Source of the DNA: Otis tarda
Taxonomy: Eukaryota; Chordata; Aves; Otidiformes; Otididae
Length of the DNA stretch: 64,000 nt
Direction: 5' to 3'
Assembly (NCBI GenBank): GCA_026413225.1
Contig: CM048560.1
Coordinates: 12,480,001-12,544,000 of the forward strand
Positions within the stretch are counted from its first letter, which is position 1. Each line of letters opens with the position of its first letter. Below are positions 1-13,373 of the stretch, one piece after another. A program made the translations under genes and the position numbers. The notes under the pieces are model-generated. The model saw only the letters and a list, made by a program, of their open reading frames with translations, was not told the DNA's origin and made no database searches.

Positions 1-354
1 TTAAGTAATACTTTTCTAAAAAGATAACAAGCTCCTTTCATCTTACCACAATAGAAATATTTAAGACTCACTTTTTATTTGTCTGGATAAGGCAAATTCA
101 CTAAACTATTAAGTTGAAATATGTGATCTGATGACACTACAATACCATTTATATTTTCATAAAATCACCTTGTCAAAGAACAAAATAACTTTTTTATGAG
201 AGTAAAAAAATTCCATCTTTTTTGGAAGTCTGTATTTACAATAGCTAAAACCAGATGTCTGAAAGGAAGCTGACGCCTCCCCAGAGTGTGTGAAACTGGA
301 CATTTCCTTAATATGTTTCAGAGCATTGTCCTGCAGTTAGAAAGACAGAGAAGA

Positions 355-372
355 TTTTTTTTTTTTTTTTTT
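355..372. repeat. poly-T tract (T18)
   Basis: This is an uninterrupted run of 18 T. No retroposed body lies beside it, so it reads as a simple homopolymer and not as the tail of an inserted copy. It is one of many long T-runs on this strand. Confidence 0.95.
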
Positions 373-2130
373 GTACTTTTAACCAAGTTAACCTAGGTTC
401 TAGTATGTATTCATTAATTTATTGTGTGGAATATATACACACATTACTGCGTAGCTATGTTTTCTCCTACAGTGTATCTGTGGACTTTTCACCACAGAAC
501 TGGACCAGAAAGGGCAGTTACAAAGCTGCTGGTAATTCTCTTTTGTCTGTGAAGCCAGATACTGTGACCCACTGTATACACCGTGCAGTTACTGTGAACA
601 TGAGAGTGCTCCGCATCTGTTAGAGTATTCTTTGCACGTGGCAAATGGAATTTGCAAACTTACAGGTTTTCTTTTTCCCCTCTGAGGTCAAGGAAAAGAG
701 AAGTGATTATTTCATAATCCCTCACGGAGTGTAGAATGATCCAATTTATGTGCAATTAAACATGAATGTTCTCTTTAATTCTGTAATAGCAAGCTAGCTT
801 TGGAGATTGGATGTTTCGGACTCCTTTAGTCCAGAAGACTGTCACCTGGGAAGGTAGCATGACAATGGAGGCAATCGCCGTAAGTGTGCTGACTGCTCAA
901 AGTCAGGTGTAAGTCAAATTGAATTCCATAAAGCCTCACTTTGTAAAATATTTTGAGGTTCATGAAATTACATTTTAAAAATTCAGGCTTACAAGCAAGA
1001 TAACTGGTATTCAATTCCTCTTTGAATATAGTATTTTTCCAATAACAATTTATTTGACAGAGGTATTTATAGTAGACTTGACTTTGCAGCTGTAGTAAAA
1101 TACCAACATTCTCATTACCTCTTTTTAAAGAATTTTATGCTGGGTGCACTCTGCCTGATTGTTTCTTAATCGCTAATGGACCTGAGGGCCTGACTGGTTG
1201 CAGTTGCAATAAAATAAATCTATACTCGCCTTGTTGAAGGCAAAAGGGCAGACTGGGTTGCTGGACAGCACTTCCCTGTGTCTCAGGACAAAGGTGTGTC
1301 TAGCTTGCTCTGAAGCACTTCTGCATTTAATCCTTAGGAAAAGTAATTATTGGATGACCCTGGATGAGGAGCTGGTGAAGACATTGTTTTCCCCAATTTC
1401 CTACTGAATTGCTTCAATTTACGGGCAAGTTCTAAGGATACACACATAAAGAATCCTGCAGGGAGTTACCTGGGGAAAAGGAGAACAAAAGAAGTTGATT
1501 GTTGTTAGGAAAGTAGCTGAAAGGCAGCCTTAGAGATGGCCTCATCCTTACGCTATGTGTTGCTGCATTATCACGTTTCCCATCAACTGTGTATGTGAAA
1601 AGAGGTTGAACTGGAATCGGTCCCTGACTTGGAAACCTAGTAAGGTTTGATGAATCATTGTCAATACTTTGTATGATCTGTCCATCTGTTTATATAAGTT
1701 GAATAACTTTAACTTTTGTATACAAGCATTCTGAACAACTTCACACATTTTTTTTTTTTATTACTTATTTTGCTCCTCTTTGTGGACAGCAGAAGAAACA
1801 CTGTTAAGCTAAGAATGCCTTAATTATCTTTGCAGTGCACATTAATATGCAGATATTTTGTTTGGTGTGGAGACACAGAGAAGATAGTGCCCAAAGCCCA
1901 GGTTTCATAGAGTTCTGGTGTTTCTAAACACTGTCCCAAATAATACTGGTGGTTAATGTACTCTTCATAAAAAACTTGTAATGCAGATTCCGTGTGACTA
2001 AACCACTACTAGAGGATAGTGTACTGAAGAAGTTAGTTTGTACCAGGTTAGTTGCACCATTTAAAAACAGTGATGTATTTTATATTATCAAACAATGAAA
2101 GGAAAATGTAAAGATAACTTAAAGTTGTGC

Positions 2131-2178
2131 GGGTTTTTTTTGTTTGGTTTTTTGTTTGTTTGTTTTTTTTTTTTTTTT
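2131..2178. repeat. T/G low-complexity tract ending in T16
   Basis: The tract starts with GGG plus a T-run, passes through GTTT repeats and ends in T16 at 2163-2178. It is simple low-complexity sequence, probably expanded by slippage, with no flanking duplication that would mark an insertion. Confidence 0.9.
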
Positions 2179-2788
2179 AAACTAGGGAAACCATGCTTTC
2201 CATTCATGTGGTAGGTATAGAGAGAAATTCTCTACTGCAGAGCTGTGAAATTTAACTGTGTTGTATCACAGTTATTTTTATTTAATTTTTAACAGTGGAC
2301 ATAATTGCTTTCCTGGCTCAGGTAGGTCAGCTGCGGTATTTTTCTTTTGAAAATAGGTTATTGTTTACTTTACTTGGTTATTAGAGTTTTAAACAGCAGA
2401 AATATTTGCTAATATAGTTAATACTAATTTGTTATAGTGTTAAACTCACTGGCCACCTTCTCTTGATGTTTAACCATCAAAGAAATCATTAACTATTACT
2501 GATTATTTAGTAATGGCTTAGAAATTGTCATTCAATTTACAATACGTCAAGAGCTTCCCATTTGATTTTTCCCTAAGTAAACAATAAAACAAACAAATCA
2601 CCAGTTTTTAAAACCTCACTTATTAAATTTGTATATACAACAGTTTCCCTGAAACTCTGACGTCAGGGAATCTAGCAAGACAAATCAAGGTTGCTGGAGG
2701 GTCAACAGCAGATCTAATCCAGCCACTCCAGGCAGCCAAGTCTGGTTTGTGTTTTTACAGAGTAAGACAGCACTAAAAGAGTTAATTT

Positions 2789-2892
2789 AGAATCACAGAA
2801 GGGACCTTCAAAGGCCACCCGGTCCAACCTCCCTGCAAGGAGCAGGGACATCTCCAACCAGATCAGGTTGCTCAGAGCCTCATCCACTTTAC
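2789..2892 (-). mobile_element. CR1 LINE, short 3'-end fragment
   Basis: Read on the minus strand, this matches the avian CR1 3' end. It contains the GCAACCTGATCTGG block, the CCCTGCTCC block, the GGTTGGACC block and a final GGTCCCTTC followed by a degraded octamer (TTCTGTGATTCT). Only about 100 bp remain, so it is 5'-truncated, as most CR1 copies are. It carries no useful coding sequence, and the match fades abruptly past 2890. Confidence 0.88.
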
Positions 2893-5800
2893 AGGATGCT
2901 GGACATTAGCTTTCAGTTGCATCTGAAATGGTTTGTAATTATAGCTCAGTTAGACTCCCTTTTAGGGAAGGACTACCAGAAACTTCTTTGATTATGCATG
3001 AATCCTTCTATCTCTTTTCTAGTTCTGTGTTCAGATGTAAAAATGAAGGCAATAATATGATGCGTCTCTGGTCACTATGCTGCTTTGCCATGTTATACGC
3101 ATATAGTTGTTTTCACATTCATTTAGCACAACATGGTTCTATTTCATATGGGCAGAGTTTTGAAGCAAAAAGGAATTACCCTTAAGTCTAATTATCTTTT
3201 AACTACTGTCACAGTGTCTGATGAAAAATAATCAGTAATTGTTGTCTATGTTTTAACTTTGCCCAGCTAATATCAGGTAAGCGTTCTCTATTGGTCTTTT
3301 TGCTATTGATAATTGGCTTCCTGATTATAATCCCATGAAGGACGAATGCATTTATCAGTCATGTTAAAATGTGTTTTGATTGTCAGTAACCCTCTACAGC
3401 AGGGTGATTGTATTTGCGGCAGAGGATGTGACCTGCTGGCTCTTTCTAGTATGGTGAAAAGAAAGACAGAAACTATCAACTCCAAGGGGACTGGACTGAT
3501 GAAAATTCTAAAGAATTTGCAAAACTCTTTTTATCAGATATTTTGGCAGATTGTGTTGGTATTTTTTTGGCACAAATATACATTATAAGACAGTATTTAA
3601 TATTACACTGAATATCTTGTCTGGCTACAAAACTAGATTATCTGCAACTATAGGAAATGTGTTGATAACATGGTTATTCTGCCTTACATGTTCTGTTTAT
3701 GTTCTTATGATGGGGTGAAGCAAGCCTGTGCCCAGGATACAAAAATAAAAAAAGAAAAATCTATGTACTTAAACCAGGAGCTTAGAGAGCAGAACCTCTG
3801 GGCACCTCTTTTAGTGGATGACGTTTCACCTGTGTTGCTAGGGCGCTTCCCAGTGTGAAAATCAATGATGAATGAATGAAAGGGTGAATTGTACTATTGA
3901 AAAGAGATGGTCACTGGAAACTTTGTTTCTCAAGAGGTGACTGGTGTCCTGGTGCCTAGATATAAACCAGAAATGTCAGCAGATTTGCAGGAGCAATCAT
4001 TAGCAGGGGAGCTGAGAGGAAGAAGAATGTTTGGAGGCTGGGAATCAGGGAGAGAGAAGAGGGAGCTGCCCAGGGAGGAGAATGAGAAATCAGTGGAACA
4101 TGAATGCTTGTCAGGTATTAGACAGAGCTTTTTAGCAGGAATAATTTGGTAGGGAGAAAAATGGCAGAAAGGGAGCTGAATGTATGTAAAAGATGTGCAG
4201 CATCATTCACAACTTGAGGGCTGAAATAAATGATTAAGTCACATTGCTTGTTTTGCCTAAGCGATCTATTCATCACTGCCTTGTTTGTGTGTGCTTAAGA
4301 AAATACTAGTATATGTCATCAGCCACCGTAAGTATACCTTTGAATATCCTAAATACAAAATTACTGAACCAGACTCTGGAACTTAAACCAAACTTTGGAA
4401 CATGTTTAAATCAGATGAAGCTGCCAAAAAACAAATTTAAAAAGTGGAAGTTGTTGTGATGTCTGTTGCTCTGAGGCTATATCAAGTGTTTTGATATTTA
4501 TTCAGTAGAATTTTGCTGTGTGATTTCCTGCTTTTCTGTGAGTCTTATCTTCAAAATTCCATTTATTCAAGGGTTCTGTTTGTTGTTATCAGACTGTTCT
4601 GTGAGAGTTTATCCTATTGCTCCCTAAAGATCAAATTTAAGCATGAAAAGAATTGCTTGTGGTTTCTGGAGTGTTTAAGGTTTTATACAAAATTCTTGTA
4701 ATTTGTTTGCTTCCTTATGCTTAAGAACACCACAATCTGCTTGACAGATGTGCTGAGAGTAAAGCTGATATAAAAGTAGGAAAATATTTGCTAGGACAGT
4801 GCGAATTTGATAAAGTGAAACTTATTTTCCCACTTTATCTCACTGCCACAAGTTCTTACAGATCACCCACAAGCCAGCAGGCTCAGCTATAGGCCAGTCT
4901 GTGCTTCTACAAAATATAGCAGTGCTACTTGGTTACAAGCTCAGATTTTGCAAACGGAACCACATTAGTATTGCAGTTTAGTGTAAAGCATCTCTTGATA
5001 AGGCTTAGTAGCAATGCCATGCTGATGTGTGTCTACTTTTCTAGTGTCTGTCTCATTTGGCTCTGGCGTAGGGCTGTCTGCACTGCACAGCATTGCACAG
5101 TGTTTTTATGGCAGTACTGAGCAGTAGTTGTATTATTAGCTGATGAAACTATCCATTAGTAAAAATGCAAGCTTTCTTATTTGGGGAGCAAACTTCCGTT
5201 CACAAAACATTATATAGTTTCATTTTATAAAGTTTTCAATACACTGGTGTATGAGATGAGTAGTGTAAGAACTTCCAAAGCTGGACGGTCTTCTGCACAA
5301 TTTCTAAAATTACCAATAATTTTGCAGATCTTAATGAAAAAAATTCACATTAAGACTGAATGATAGGTCAATATCCATGTCATCAGCATATTTGCTGAAT
5401 TTCACTTCAGCATGCTTTAGAGAACAATTTACTAGTAATTTCAAGTAAATTTTAGCTAGAAAATAATTCACTTCTCTTTGTTATAAAAATGAAAAAAGCA
5501 AAGAGCATCATTGTATTATTATATTGCAAATAATGCTATTGCTTTACAGTCCTCCTACTTTTCTTCTCAGTGCCCTTTCTGCTGTTTCGTGCTAAGTACC
5601 TTTCAGTTCTGGTAATAAAAGATGATGAATTAATTAGTGCAAATGTATGATAATTATTGTCAGATGAAATAAGCATAAAACACAAATGGTTTAAACTAAT
5701 CAATAATTATGTACTATGCTCAATTTTCAATATGCAGGGCATATCTGAATAGCTCATTATAATGAAAATCAAATTATTGCACAGCTGTGTTGATTATGGA

Positions 5801-8239
5801 GCACCATTATAACTTTCATCCTCTTCATTTGGTTCCTGCTTAAGTCATGCTTTTGTGCCCACTTCTTAATATAGGAAAATGTCTCTCTTCTGTGCATTGA
5901 TTTATAGTTAATATTGAGGCATAAAATTTCCTATTATTGTGGCTTTCTCAAGGTCTTCCACAGGTACTATACATACAGGCTCCAAATTCTTTCACTGTAA
6001 TAATATGGAAGCATGGAAGCAATACGGAAGATTAAAGACAAACTTAAATGATATATGTCCCTGTGTTTGGATTTAATCTGTGCCTGAAGATATTTTGACC
6101 TAAATTACCAAATATATTGCAGTTTCATAAGAGGCAGCTGCAGCCGGCTCATTCTGAGCTACTCAGATTTAACTTCATGGAATATGAAACAGGTAAAAAT
6201 ATTTATGACCCGTTCAGTCTCCCATTCTTGCTTTGGATTGGGAAAAAGTCTATACATTTGTATTCATATGTCATTCGATTATTCTCTTGCTTTGCCTAAA
6301 GAATGAGAGAAAAAAGCATGATTAATATTTGACAAATCTCCAAAACTAAAATACTGTAGGAGTGAATTTGTGATATGTTCTTTTTGGCATATGTTTAAGT
6401 TTGTATATAAAGTTTAAGACGTTCTCTGATGAAAACACTACAAAAATATGCTCTCATTTGAAATCCAAGCCTCATTCTGGACCTGATGCTTGCTTGCAAA
6501 TGACTTCTTACTTTATAATGAAGCGTCTACACCATAGCAATGCACGAAAAATCTCTTAAGACCAGGATGAATTTCAGTGTTCATATACCTTTATTGCTTG
6601 GCATGCAAGCACAAGAAATAGTTATTCTTCTACGCATTGCTTTTAAATTACTGTGTACTAAACTTGTTATTTTGAAGATATATAGAATGATTCTAGTACA
6701 GAATGCCAGAAGATCTTGTGTTTTCCTGAGAGCTGACCATTGAGAAAAAAAGTTAATACTTTCTGTGAGAATAAACAGATGGCATGAATCATTTGGGCTG
6801 AAAGGAATCAGTAAAAGCAACAGTTTGGCTCCCATTCTGCCCTGCACATTTGCCTTGAACATGGTAATCCTAACCTCCCTTAAAAATAGTGGCTCAGCTG
6901 GCAGTTGTTTACCTAATGGGTGATGTTTCATAGAGCTTAATGAAAGAGGCCATTTCCCACTCAGTGTCTGCTTGTAGGTTGTGCTGTCTTTGACTAGAAT
7001 TTAAATTCATCAGTGCTAATCTAGGTGGTAAAAATATTAGGAAACATTCTGGTACCGAAGAGTCTTCCAGAAATACAAACTTTAGAATTGCTATTTATGA
7101 ATGTTGCTAATGCTTTTTAGATACAAATGTGTTTCTTGTACTGTTTTCATGTTGGAGAAAAAGAAAAATGAAAAGCCCAAATCCAGATTTTTGCTCTTCC
7201 TTAGGTTAAGTCTTTGCTTAGCTTATTTTGTAGCAGAAATATTACCTCTTCCCCTTGGCCTTATCCTGTTGCTTTGTAGTGAATAAAACTATTGAGGCTG
7301 ATATTGTTGATCTGGCTCCTCTACAATTAAAATATCTCAGAAGTGTGATTGTGGAAAGGCCTCTGCTGTAAAAGTTGAACATTGAATTTTCTTCCAGGCT
7401 AAATTTTAGTTTTATTCAGTTATTTAAGAGGTATCTGGTGGGGACAAATATGAATATTAGGAGCAGTGTAATCTATGGAGGACTCAAATAACCAAGGCTG
7501 CCAATTTTCTCTCTACCATAGCTACTGACTTTCAGTGGATGTTTTGCCCTAAATTCTTTTGTCTCTTTCTGGCATTGTAATTTAGATTTTGGGTGAGGCT
7601 TTCTACCTTTATGCCTTTTTCTTGTTTAATGTTCCACTCCTGTGATTGTCTGCAGGCAAGCTTTGTCACCAGTGTGGAGTGAGGCTCAGGCTCACAAGTG
7701 CGGATGCTTGGAGAGACTCCTTTGCAGGCACATGATGAGCTGGTGTGTTGCTTTTTACTGAAATGCATCCTAATACACACTTGCTGCTAGTCAGCATCTC
7801 CATCCCATTCCGCTTGTTTCTGGGTTTCCTTTGTGACTCCTTACACTTTTGTCCTGCATCCCTTATTTTGTGGATGTTCTCTCCTGAGGTTTTTAACAGG
7901 TAGTTAATTTGCCCACCGGTTCGAGCCTTAGAAAAATTCTGACAAGAGGTGTACCTAACTTGATTTAGTTACTCTGCCGTTTTTTAAAATAGAAATGAAG
8001 ACAGCTGCTGTGGAAAATATAAATCAAATATGCTTTATTTACGTCTTACTTGTTCATTTAAGTAACGTAACTTAATTTAGGAAAGAATTAGAATTAAGAA
8101 AATGAAGAAACTGTGCTGAGTAATTAATTGTGTAAATAATTAATTTTAGCATAAAATTGCATGTCTTAATCTGCTAACCTGTATTCCATTACACAAAAGA
8201 TTGAGATAAATTATTTGGTGGTATCTTTCTGAAAACAAG

Positions 8240-8270
8240 CTGATTTAAGCAACAATACTGATTTAAGCAA
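8240..8270. repeat. short 18-bp-period tandem duplication
   Basis: CTGATTTAAGCAA occurs at 8240-8252 and again at 8258-8270, giving a period of 18. It is an exact 13-bp repeat in otherwise unique AT-rich DNA, probably a local slippage duplication. Confidence 0.8.
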
Positions 8271-11200
8271 TGTTAGCTAAAAATCTGAGATGACTGGAAG
8301 ACAAAAGCTAGCACTGTTAGAACTGTTTGGTCTTTCTGTGTTTAATATTTGCTTTATGTTTACTCTGGAATTTACAAATATTCTTAAAGCAATTTACTGC
8401 TCAGCTGAAATAAGCTATGGATAGTCAAGAATTCAAGAACGAGCAGTGTTTCTTCAAAAAATACTGAACAGTTGAAATGAGAACATTTTGTCTCATTTCT
8501 GTAGTCTGGATGGAATTGCGTTTGCCAGGCAAGCACCTCCTGGAGACCAGTCTGCTTTCAAGCAAACTCACCTGGCAAGCTGCTAGGTTTCCTGGAGCTG
8601 CAATCCTAGAGCAGCTCTACAATCTGGGCTTCAAGGGCCAGGTATTGTGCATTGGTGCAGCCTCATGATGCAGAAATGCTAGAAGCCTAAAAGTCCTGGG
8701 AACTCTGACTTTATTCCCAACTCCTCCACATAAGCTGTGAAAGTATTTGGAAAAATCCCGATGGGAACTTTGGCTCTCAGATAGCGTTAGCTCTTGAAAC
8801 TACAGCAGCAGGCTCTGGGCAGTCTGGCGAGTGCCCAGTCATCCAGTCATGTTCTGTTTCATTTAGGAAACAGAAAATTGACAGTTACGCATTTTATGCA
8901 GATGTGTATTATTGTTTCATTCCAGGACAGAACAAATCTTCTAGTAAAGTCTGTGTTTAACCATAAAATGGGAAATTCAAGGTTTTTATCAGCTCCAGCT
9001 CCCCTGGGATGTTCAGAGTTCCTAACATTATGCTCTTTGTGAAGGCGTGGATCTGACCATTGAAATGCAAGTAATAAAGTGAATTAAATGGACAAAGTTA
9101 ACAACCTAGACTTCTTGAACCTGTGAAACTGAGTCTGTAGGACTGATTTTATTTTACTTTCAACTCCTGCCCTTTCTTCTGATTCCTATACAGTAGGAAT
9201 CAATTTGGATCACCAAATTCCTTCCCTTGAAACACAGAATTATCAAACAGTATCAAATATTACACTGTTGCAGGCTCCTTATTGTATTCTCATTTTCAGA
9301 AATATAAATAATTCCATCTTTGAAGCAGGCAAGATTTTCCTTCTGATACTCCAAATGGAAGACTGTTCCAGTATGTTTTTTCCTCTCATGGTTAAAAACT
9401 TACTACTAATTTCCACTCTAAATGTAATGGCAGTAAATGTGCAGTCACTTTTTCATGGCCTAGCACTGCCTCTAAGTTATACTATGTTCTCTCTAAAGGT
9501 ACCTACACCTAGATATATTTGTAGCATTCATCATATCTTGGCCTCCTAGCCTCCTTTTAGCTAAAAAAGCTACGTTTCTTGGGGCTGGTGCCAAACTGAC
9601 TATGCATGGAGAGCAGCTAAGCAAGTTGTACCACAAAGTGCATAAAATTATCTGAGAAAATGGATATTTTTTTTTTTCTTCTGTGAATCTTTGCCTGAAA
9701 TTGCTCTTAGATAATTTCAGGCATTACTAAGAACAATATTACATAGAAACATTTTATCTTTGAATGTGATTTTTATTTTGTTATTGACAACTATGCTTTT
9801 GAAGTGCTGTTTGAGTAGCCTTTCCTAATGTCTTACCTTTCCATAGCGCTGTATCTCTTACCCTTCTACGTTTACAGTGCTGTTTTGATAGTTAATTCAT
9901 TTTTCTTTTTATGTCTGATACTTCTTGAGGAAAAAAGATCTCTCTGAAAATGCTGATTCCCCTGCCCCCCGCACCGTATTTCTCATGCTGCCTTTTACCT
10001 CTTCAGTCTGTCCCTGTTTTTGCGGCATGTTCCAAATAGTATCATTTCTTATGGAGGGATCTGTTCTCAACCTTAATGCTTCATTTTCGCAGTCCTGCTA
10101 TGAATTCATGCTTGTAAAAACCCATATTTCCTACTGGCTCGCAGGCTGACGTTTCCATATACTCTTCAGAGCAAACATAATGGATGACATTAATGTTTTA
10201 TCTGAATAATGAGTAGACCTGCTGGATAGGTAAAGGATTGCAGGCCACATCCTCAGCTGGGATAGTGGCATAGCTCTACTTGAAGCCGATGGAGCTGTGA
10301 CATTTTACATCAGTTGGAAATCTCTACTGTGAGTTCTAAGAGCTTTTGTGTGAATCTTCCTGCCTTGTTGGTATATCTCATGTAGTGTGAAGCAGACCCA
10401 CTGGAGCTGGTGATTTTATGCACTGAATAAGATATTACCTAGTGCAAAATTGGTGTATTTCTTTTCTTTTTTTTTTTTGTCTTTTAATCCATTTAGCTTT
10501 GATTTCAGTGTCTGTGTTAATTTGTGTCTAAGAGCAGCAGGTGTGGAAGTCCTGGGGAGTGTTAGAACTTTAGCTCATGAAGTTTCCTATGATGCCTGAG
10601 AGATTCTTCTTTGTTTTGTGAAGTTTGTCCTTTGTACTACCTTTTAAACAATACACTTCCATATTTCTTCTCTCTGTATGGAGAGATGTCTGGGGAGATG
10701 TAAGAAAATCCTGTAAGTTTCTCCTTAATGCTTCTGGCTCAGGAAGTTTGAAAGAGGTGTATAACTGTTATGATTGTATATTTTCAGAGTTTGCCAGCAA
10801 CCTCGCTGCCCTGAGTTAGACTCAGGGAGAAGAAAATAAGCCTGCAGGAAAGGGAGACAACCCAAACTTTAAACTTTTTCTAGTCTTCACATTTGCTTCT
10901 AGTAATGATAAAAAGCTATTGTTGCACATATTTTAGTAAAGTTACTCCTACTTCACAATTAAAAGCAGAGAAATATTTATTCACGCAATGAAAAAAAAAA
11001 CTGTTTGGAGAACAGCTTATATTTACTAGAAACCTGAGGAGTACAACTTCCATTTCTGTAGATCAGCCTTTCTACAAGTAACATAGATTTTATTTCCTCT
11101 TTATACAATAAATAAGATCTTGGACATTGCAGAAATGTTTACCAGTTGTGTTAGATTTAGAAATATTTCTGGTTTGGATCTGTAAACCACCAGTGGGTAG

Positions 11201-13101
11201 AAATTCCTAAATGACAGAGAGAGATTAATGACTCTGTGCTGTTAGAGTGGTTTTTACACGATTGAAAGAAATAGATGTGTCTTTTTCCTAAAGAGAAAAT
11301 ATCTTGAAATGGAACTTCTCAAACATAACCATCTGGCCACCACTTGCCTGCAACAAATAATCTGTGACCTAGATGAAGGGAGGAGACAACTGTGTATTCA
11401 TATGATTGCAGCAAGATCTGACACGTGATGATATCAATGTAAGAGTAATGCTACACAAAATGTTGCTAATGGGGGATAAAGGTAGGCACACAAAAGGTAT
11501 AAAGTTAGGCTTTTAAAAATGGTCTTGTAAGTAAATTTTTTTTGTTTGAAATTACTTTCATGTGTGTATTTCTAAGAAACATATAATGAAGGAAAAACAG
11601 ACCATGTCACTGAAGCGTAGGCATTCCAATATTGATTTTGTATTGATATGTATGCATCTATACGCGCATGAATCTGCATTAGTTATTCAGGTTGCATAGA
11701 ACATTCAGAACAGGTGGCAATAAACCAAACTAACATACTTTGGAACTTTACAGTAGTTTGGATTCATTTTACCAAAATCCTTTCTTGAATGTATAATACT
11801 CCTTTGCATATAAATAAAATTAGTCATGATTCTTTGTTTTGGCTATCAAGAGTTGGGTGTACGTGCAAAATGTAAGTTATTCCTTCACAGAACACCATCA
11901 GTGTTGAATTTTAAGGTATGCTTAAAGCCGTCCAATTTTGATGGAAGGTTTTAATATTCTTTTGGGGTCTTTTATTTGAAGGCTGCATGAACAACATATC
12001 ATAACGTTAGTGTTAACAGAGATGTAAAGAGACTTTCAGTGAGGCAGTTTGTCTCCATACCCTCCACCCTTTATGACTTTTTTTTTTTAGATATCAACAG
12101 TTAAATCTACACTTAGTATCAGCTAAACTAATCTTGTACATTGTAGTTTGCCTGTATTCCCTGACTAGAACAGGTCTTTAATGCAAACAGCATTAAAAGG
12201 GAAAGTGAATTACATGAAAGTAATTATGAAGTAGTAATTGTAATGAGTAACCAGGAACCAAAATTATGCTACTTTGGCCAGTTAAAATATTCTTGAAAGT
12301 AGTATCAACATTAGTAGTAGTCTGTTAACGGTATGTTCAAAGAGGCTGTGATTAAAACAGATTAAGTGAGATGAAAAAAATGCATGAATAAGAAATGCAT
12401 CATAGGCACACGGGGGTGATGTGGCGATGTGATGAAGTGATTGATACGTAGGCAGATTTACATAGTGCAAAACCATATGATTCAAATATCAGATCAGAAT
12501 CGAGAAGAATTTCTGAGCTCCTTTCTGCATGGAAGGAATATATTATGAGGCAATGAAAACAGAGTAGGTGCTTTAGTCTGCTCTCTGAGCAGATTTTTTT
12601 TGCCTGTAGTATTGGCTGTGCAAAATTACCAGTTATGTATTCTTTTCTACTGAGACGTTGTAATATAAGGATTCATTTTGAAATAGTATTTCTGATGGTA
12701 GAACTGTACAGAAAATCAGAATTGTGCATGTAGATGGAATTGCTCAGCAGAAAACCTACACATCAGAAGAAGTTTGAAAAGAGTATCTATGAGCAGACCC
12801 TTGTAGAGGCCAAATGCTTTTACTTCATAGTTGCTCTACTCAGAATGAAACATTAATATATGGCTAGATGTCAGTTTAAGTAACACTAGTGCAGTAAGTA
12901 GTATTTTGAGGAAAATCCTCTTGCCTCAGTTTGCTTTATGCTTCATGTACTCTTTGTGTTTCTGTGAATAACCAACCACTATACCATGTTGCTTTCCTAC
13001 GTTCAAGTTATGCCTCTTGGTTTCATCCCATTTAGGGCACCTTTCCCACACTCTATCCTTTACTCACATCTTTTCATGGGGTAGTTGGATGAATTTTTGT
13101 C

Positions 13102-13123
13102 TTTTTTTTTTTTTTTTCCCCCC
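13102..13123. repeat. T16 followed by a C-run
   Basis: Sixteen T at 13102-13117 run directly into about six C. This forms a strong polypyrimidine block on the plus strand about 130 bp upstream of the exon-like patch at 13250. It is too far from that acceptor to be its own pyrimidine tract. Confidence 0.9.
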
Positions 13124-13249
13124 ACTGCATAAGCTGGCGCTATCTCAAATGCTCACATTATTGTTCTCAGCCAGCTTCCTCTCTCTGTGAAATGTTGTTT
13201 GTGGCTGTGTTGAAGAGCTTTGTTTCTCTGACTGAAATGATTTGCTTAG

Positions 13250-13373
13250 ATGGCTCGGAGTGATGCTGTAGGCCAGTACATTCCTGCAGGAGAGATTCCG
13301 CTTTCTCTTGGTGACAGAAAAAGAGAGATCTGGCTGCTTGAAGCTGCCATCTTGTGCTGTGCTGAATGGGTAG
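13250..13373 (+). other. exon-like segment, unrecognised
   Basis: This 124-bp stretch begins right after an acceptor-like TTTGCTTAG (AG at 13248-13249) and ends at a strong donor-like TAG|GTAAGG (GT at 13374-13375). The frame starting with ATG at 13250 is open throughout and begins MARSDAVGQYIPAGEIPLSL. Local CpG and GC content are higher than in the neighbouring sequence, and overlapping frames on the minus strand are open too, so openness alone is weak evidence. I do not recognise the peptide. It might be an exon of a non-coding RNA, an alternative or first coding exon, or chance. Confidence 0.2.

Larger units (their letters stand above)
1..2788. other. AT-rich non-coding, apparently single-copy sequence
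   Basis: No open frame here exceeds about 72 codons and none resembles a protein family I know. There is no CpG island, RNA gene or recognisable transposon. The only structured parts are T-runs at 355-372 and 1748-1759 and a T/G tract at 2131-2178. It could be intergenic or intronic; nothing in the sequence decides between them directly. Confidence 0.7.
2893..13249. other. AT-rich non-coding sequence
   Basis: Roughly 10 kb without a supportable gene. The open frames are short (maximum 116 codons, at 6581-6931 minus) and have unconvincing composition. A purine-rich patch lies near 4000-4110. T-runs of 11-12 lie near 9667, 10467 and 12078. TAATTA-rich blocks at 5600-5830 and 8040-8220 are the only parts that look like possible regulatory sequence. 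A short 18-bp-period duplication lies at 8240-8270. I see nothing else. Confidence 0.65.

Noticed and set aside
3907-4152. Purine-rich 81-codon plus-strand frame with charged residues
   Set aside because: The apparent charged protein is a by-product of GA-rich sequence; no domain or splice context.
6581-6931. 116-codon minus-strand frame
   Set aside because: No domain or gene context, and its length is expected by chance.
7918-7927. GGTTCGAGCC, identical to a tRNA B-box core
   Set aside because: No A-box at the right distance and no acceptor or anticodon stems around it, so it is not a tRNA gene or a clear tRNA pseudogene.
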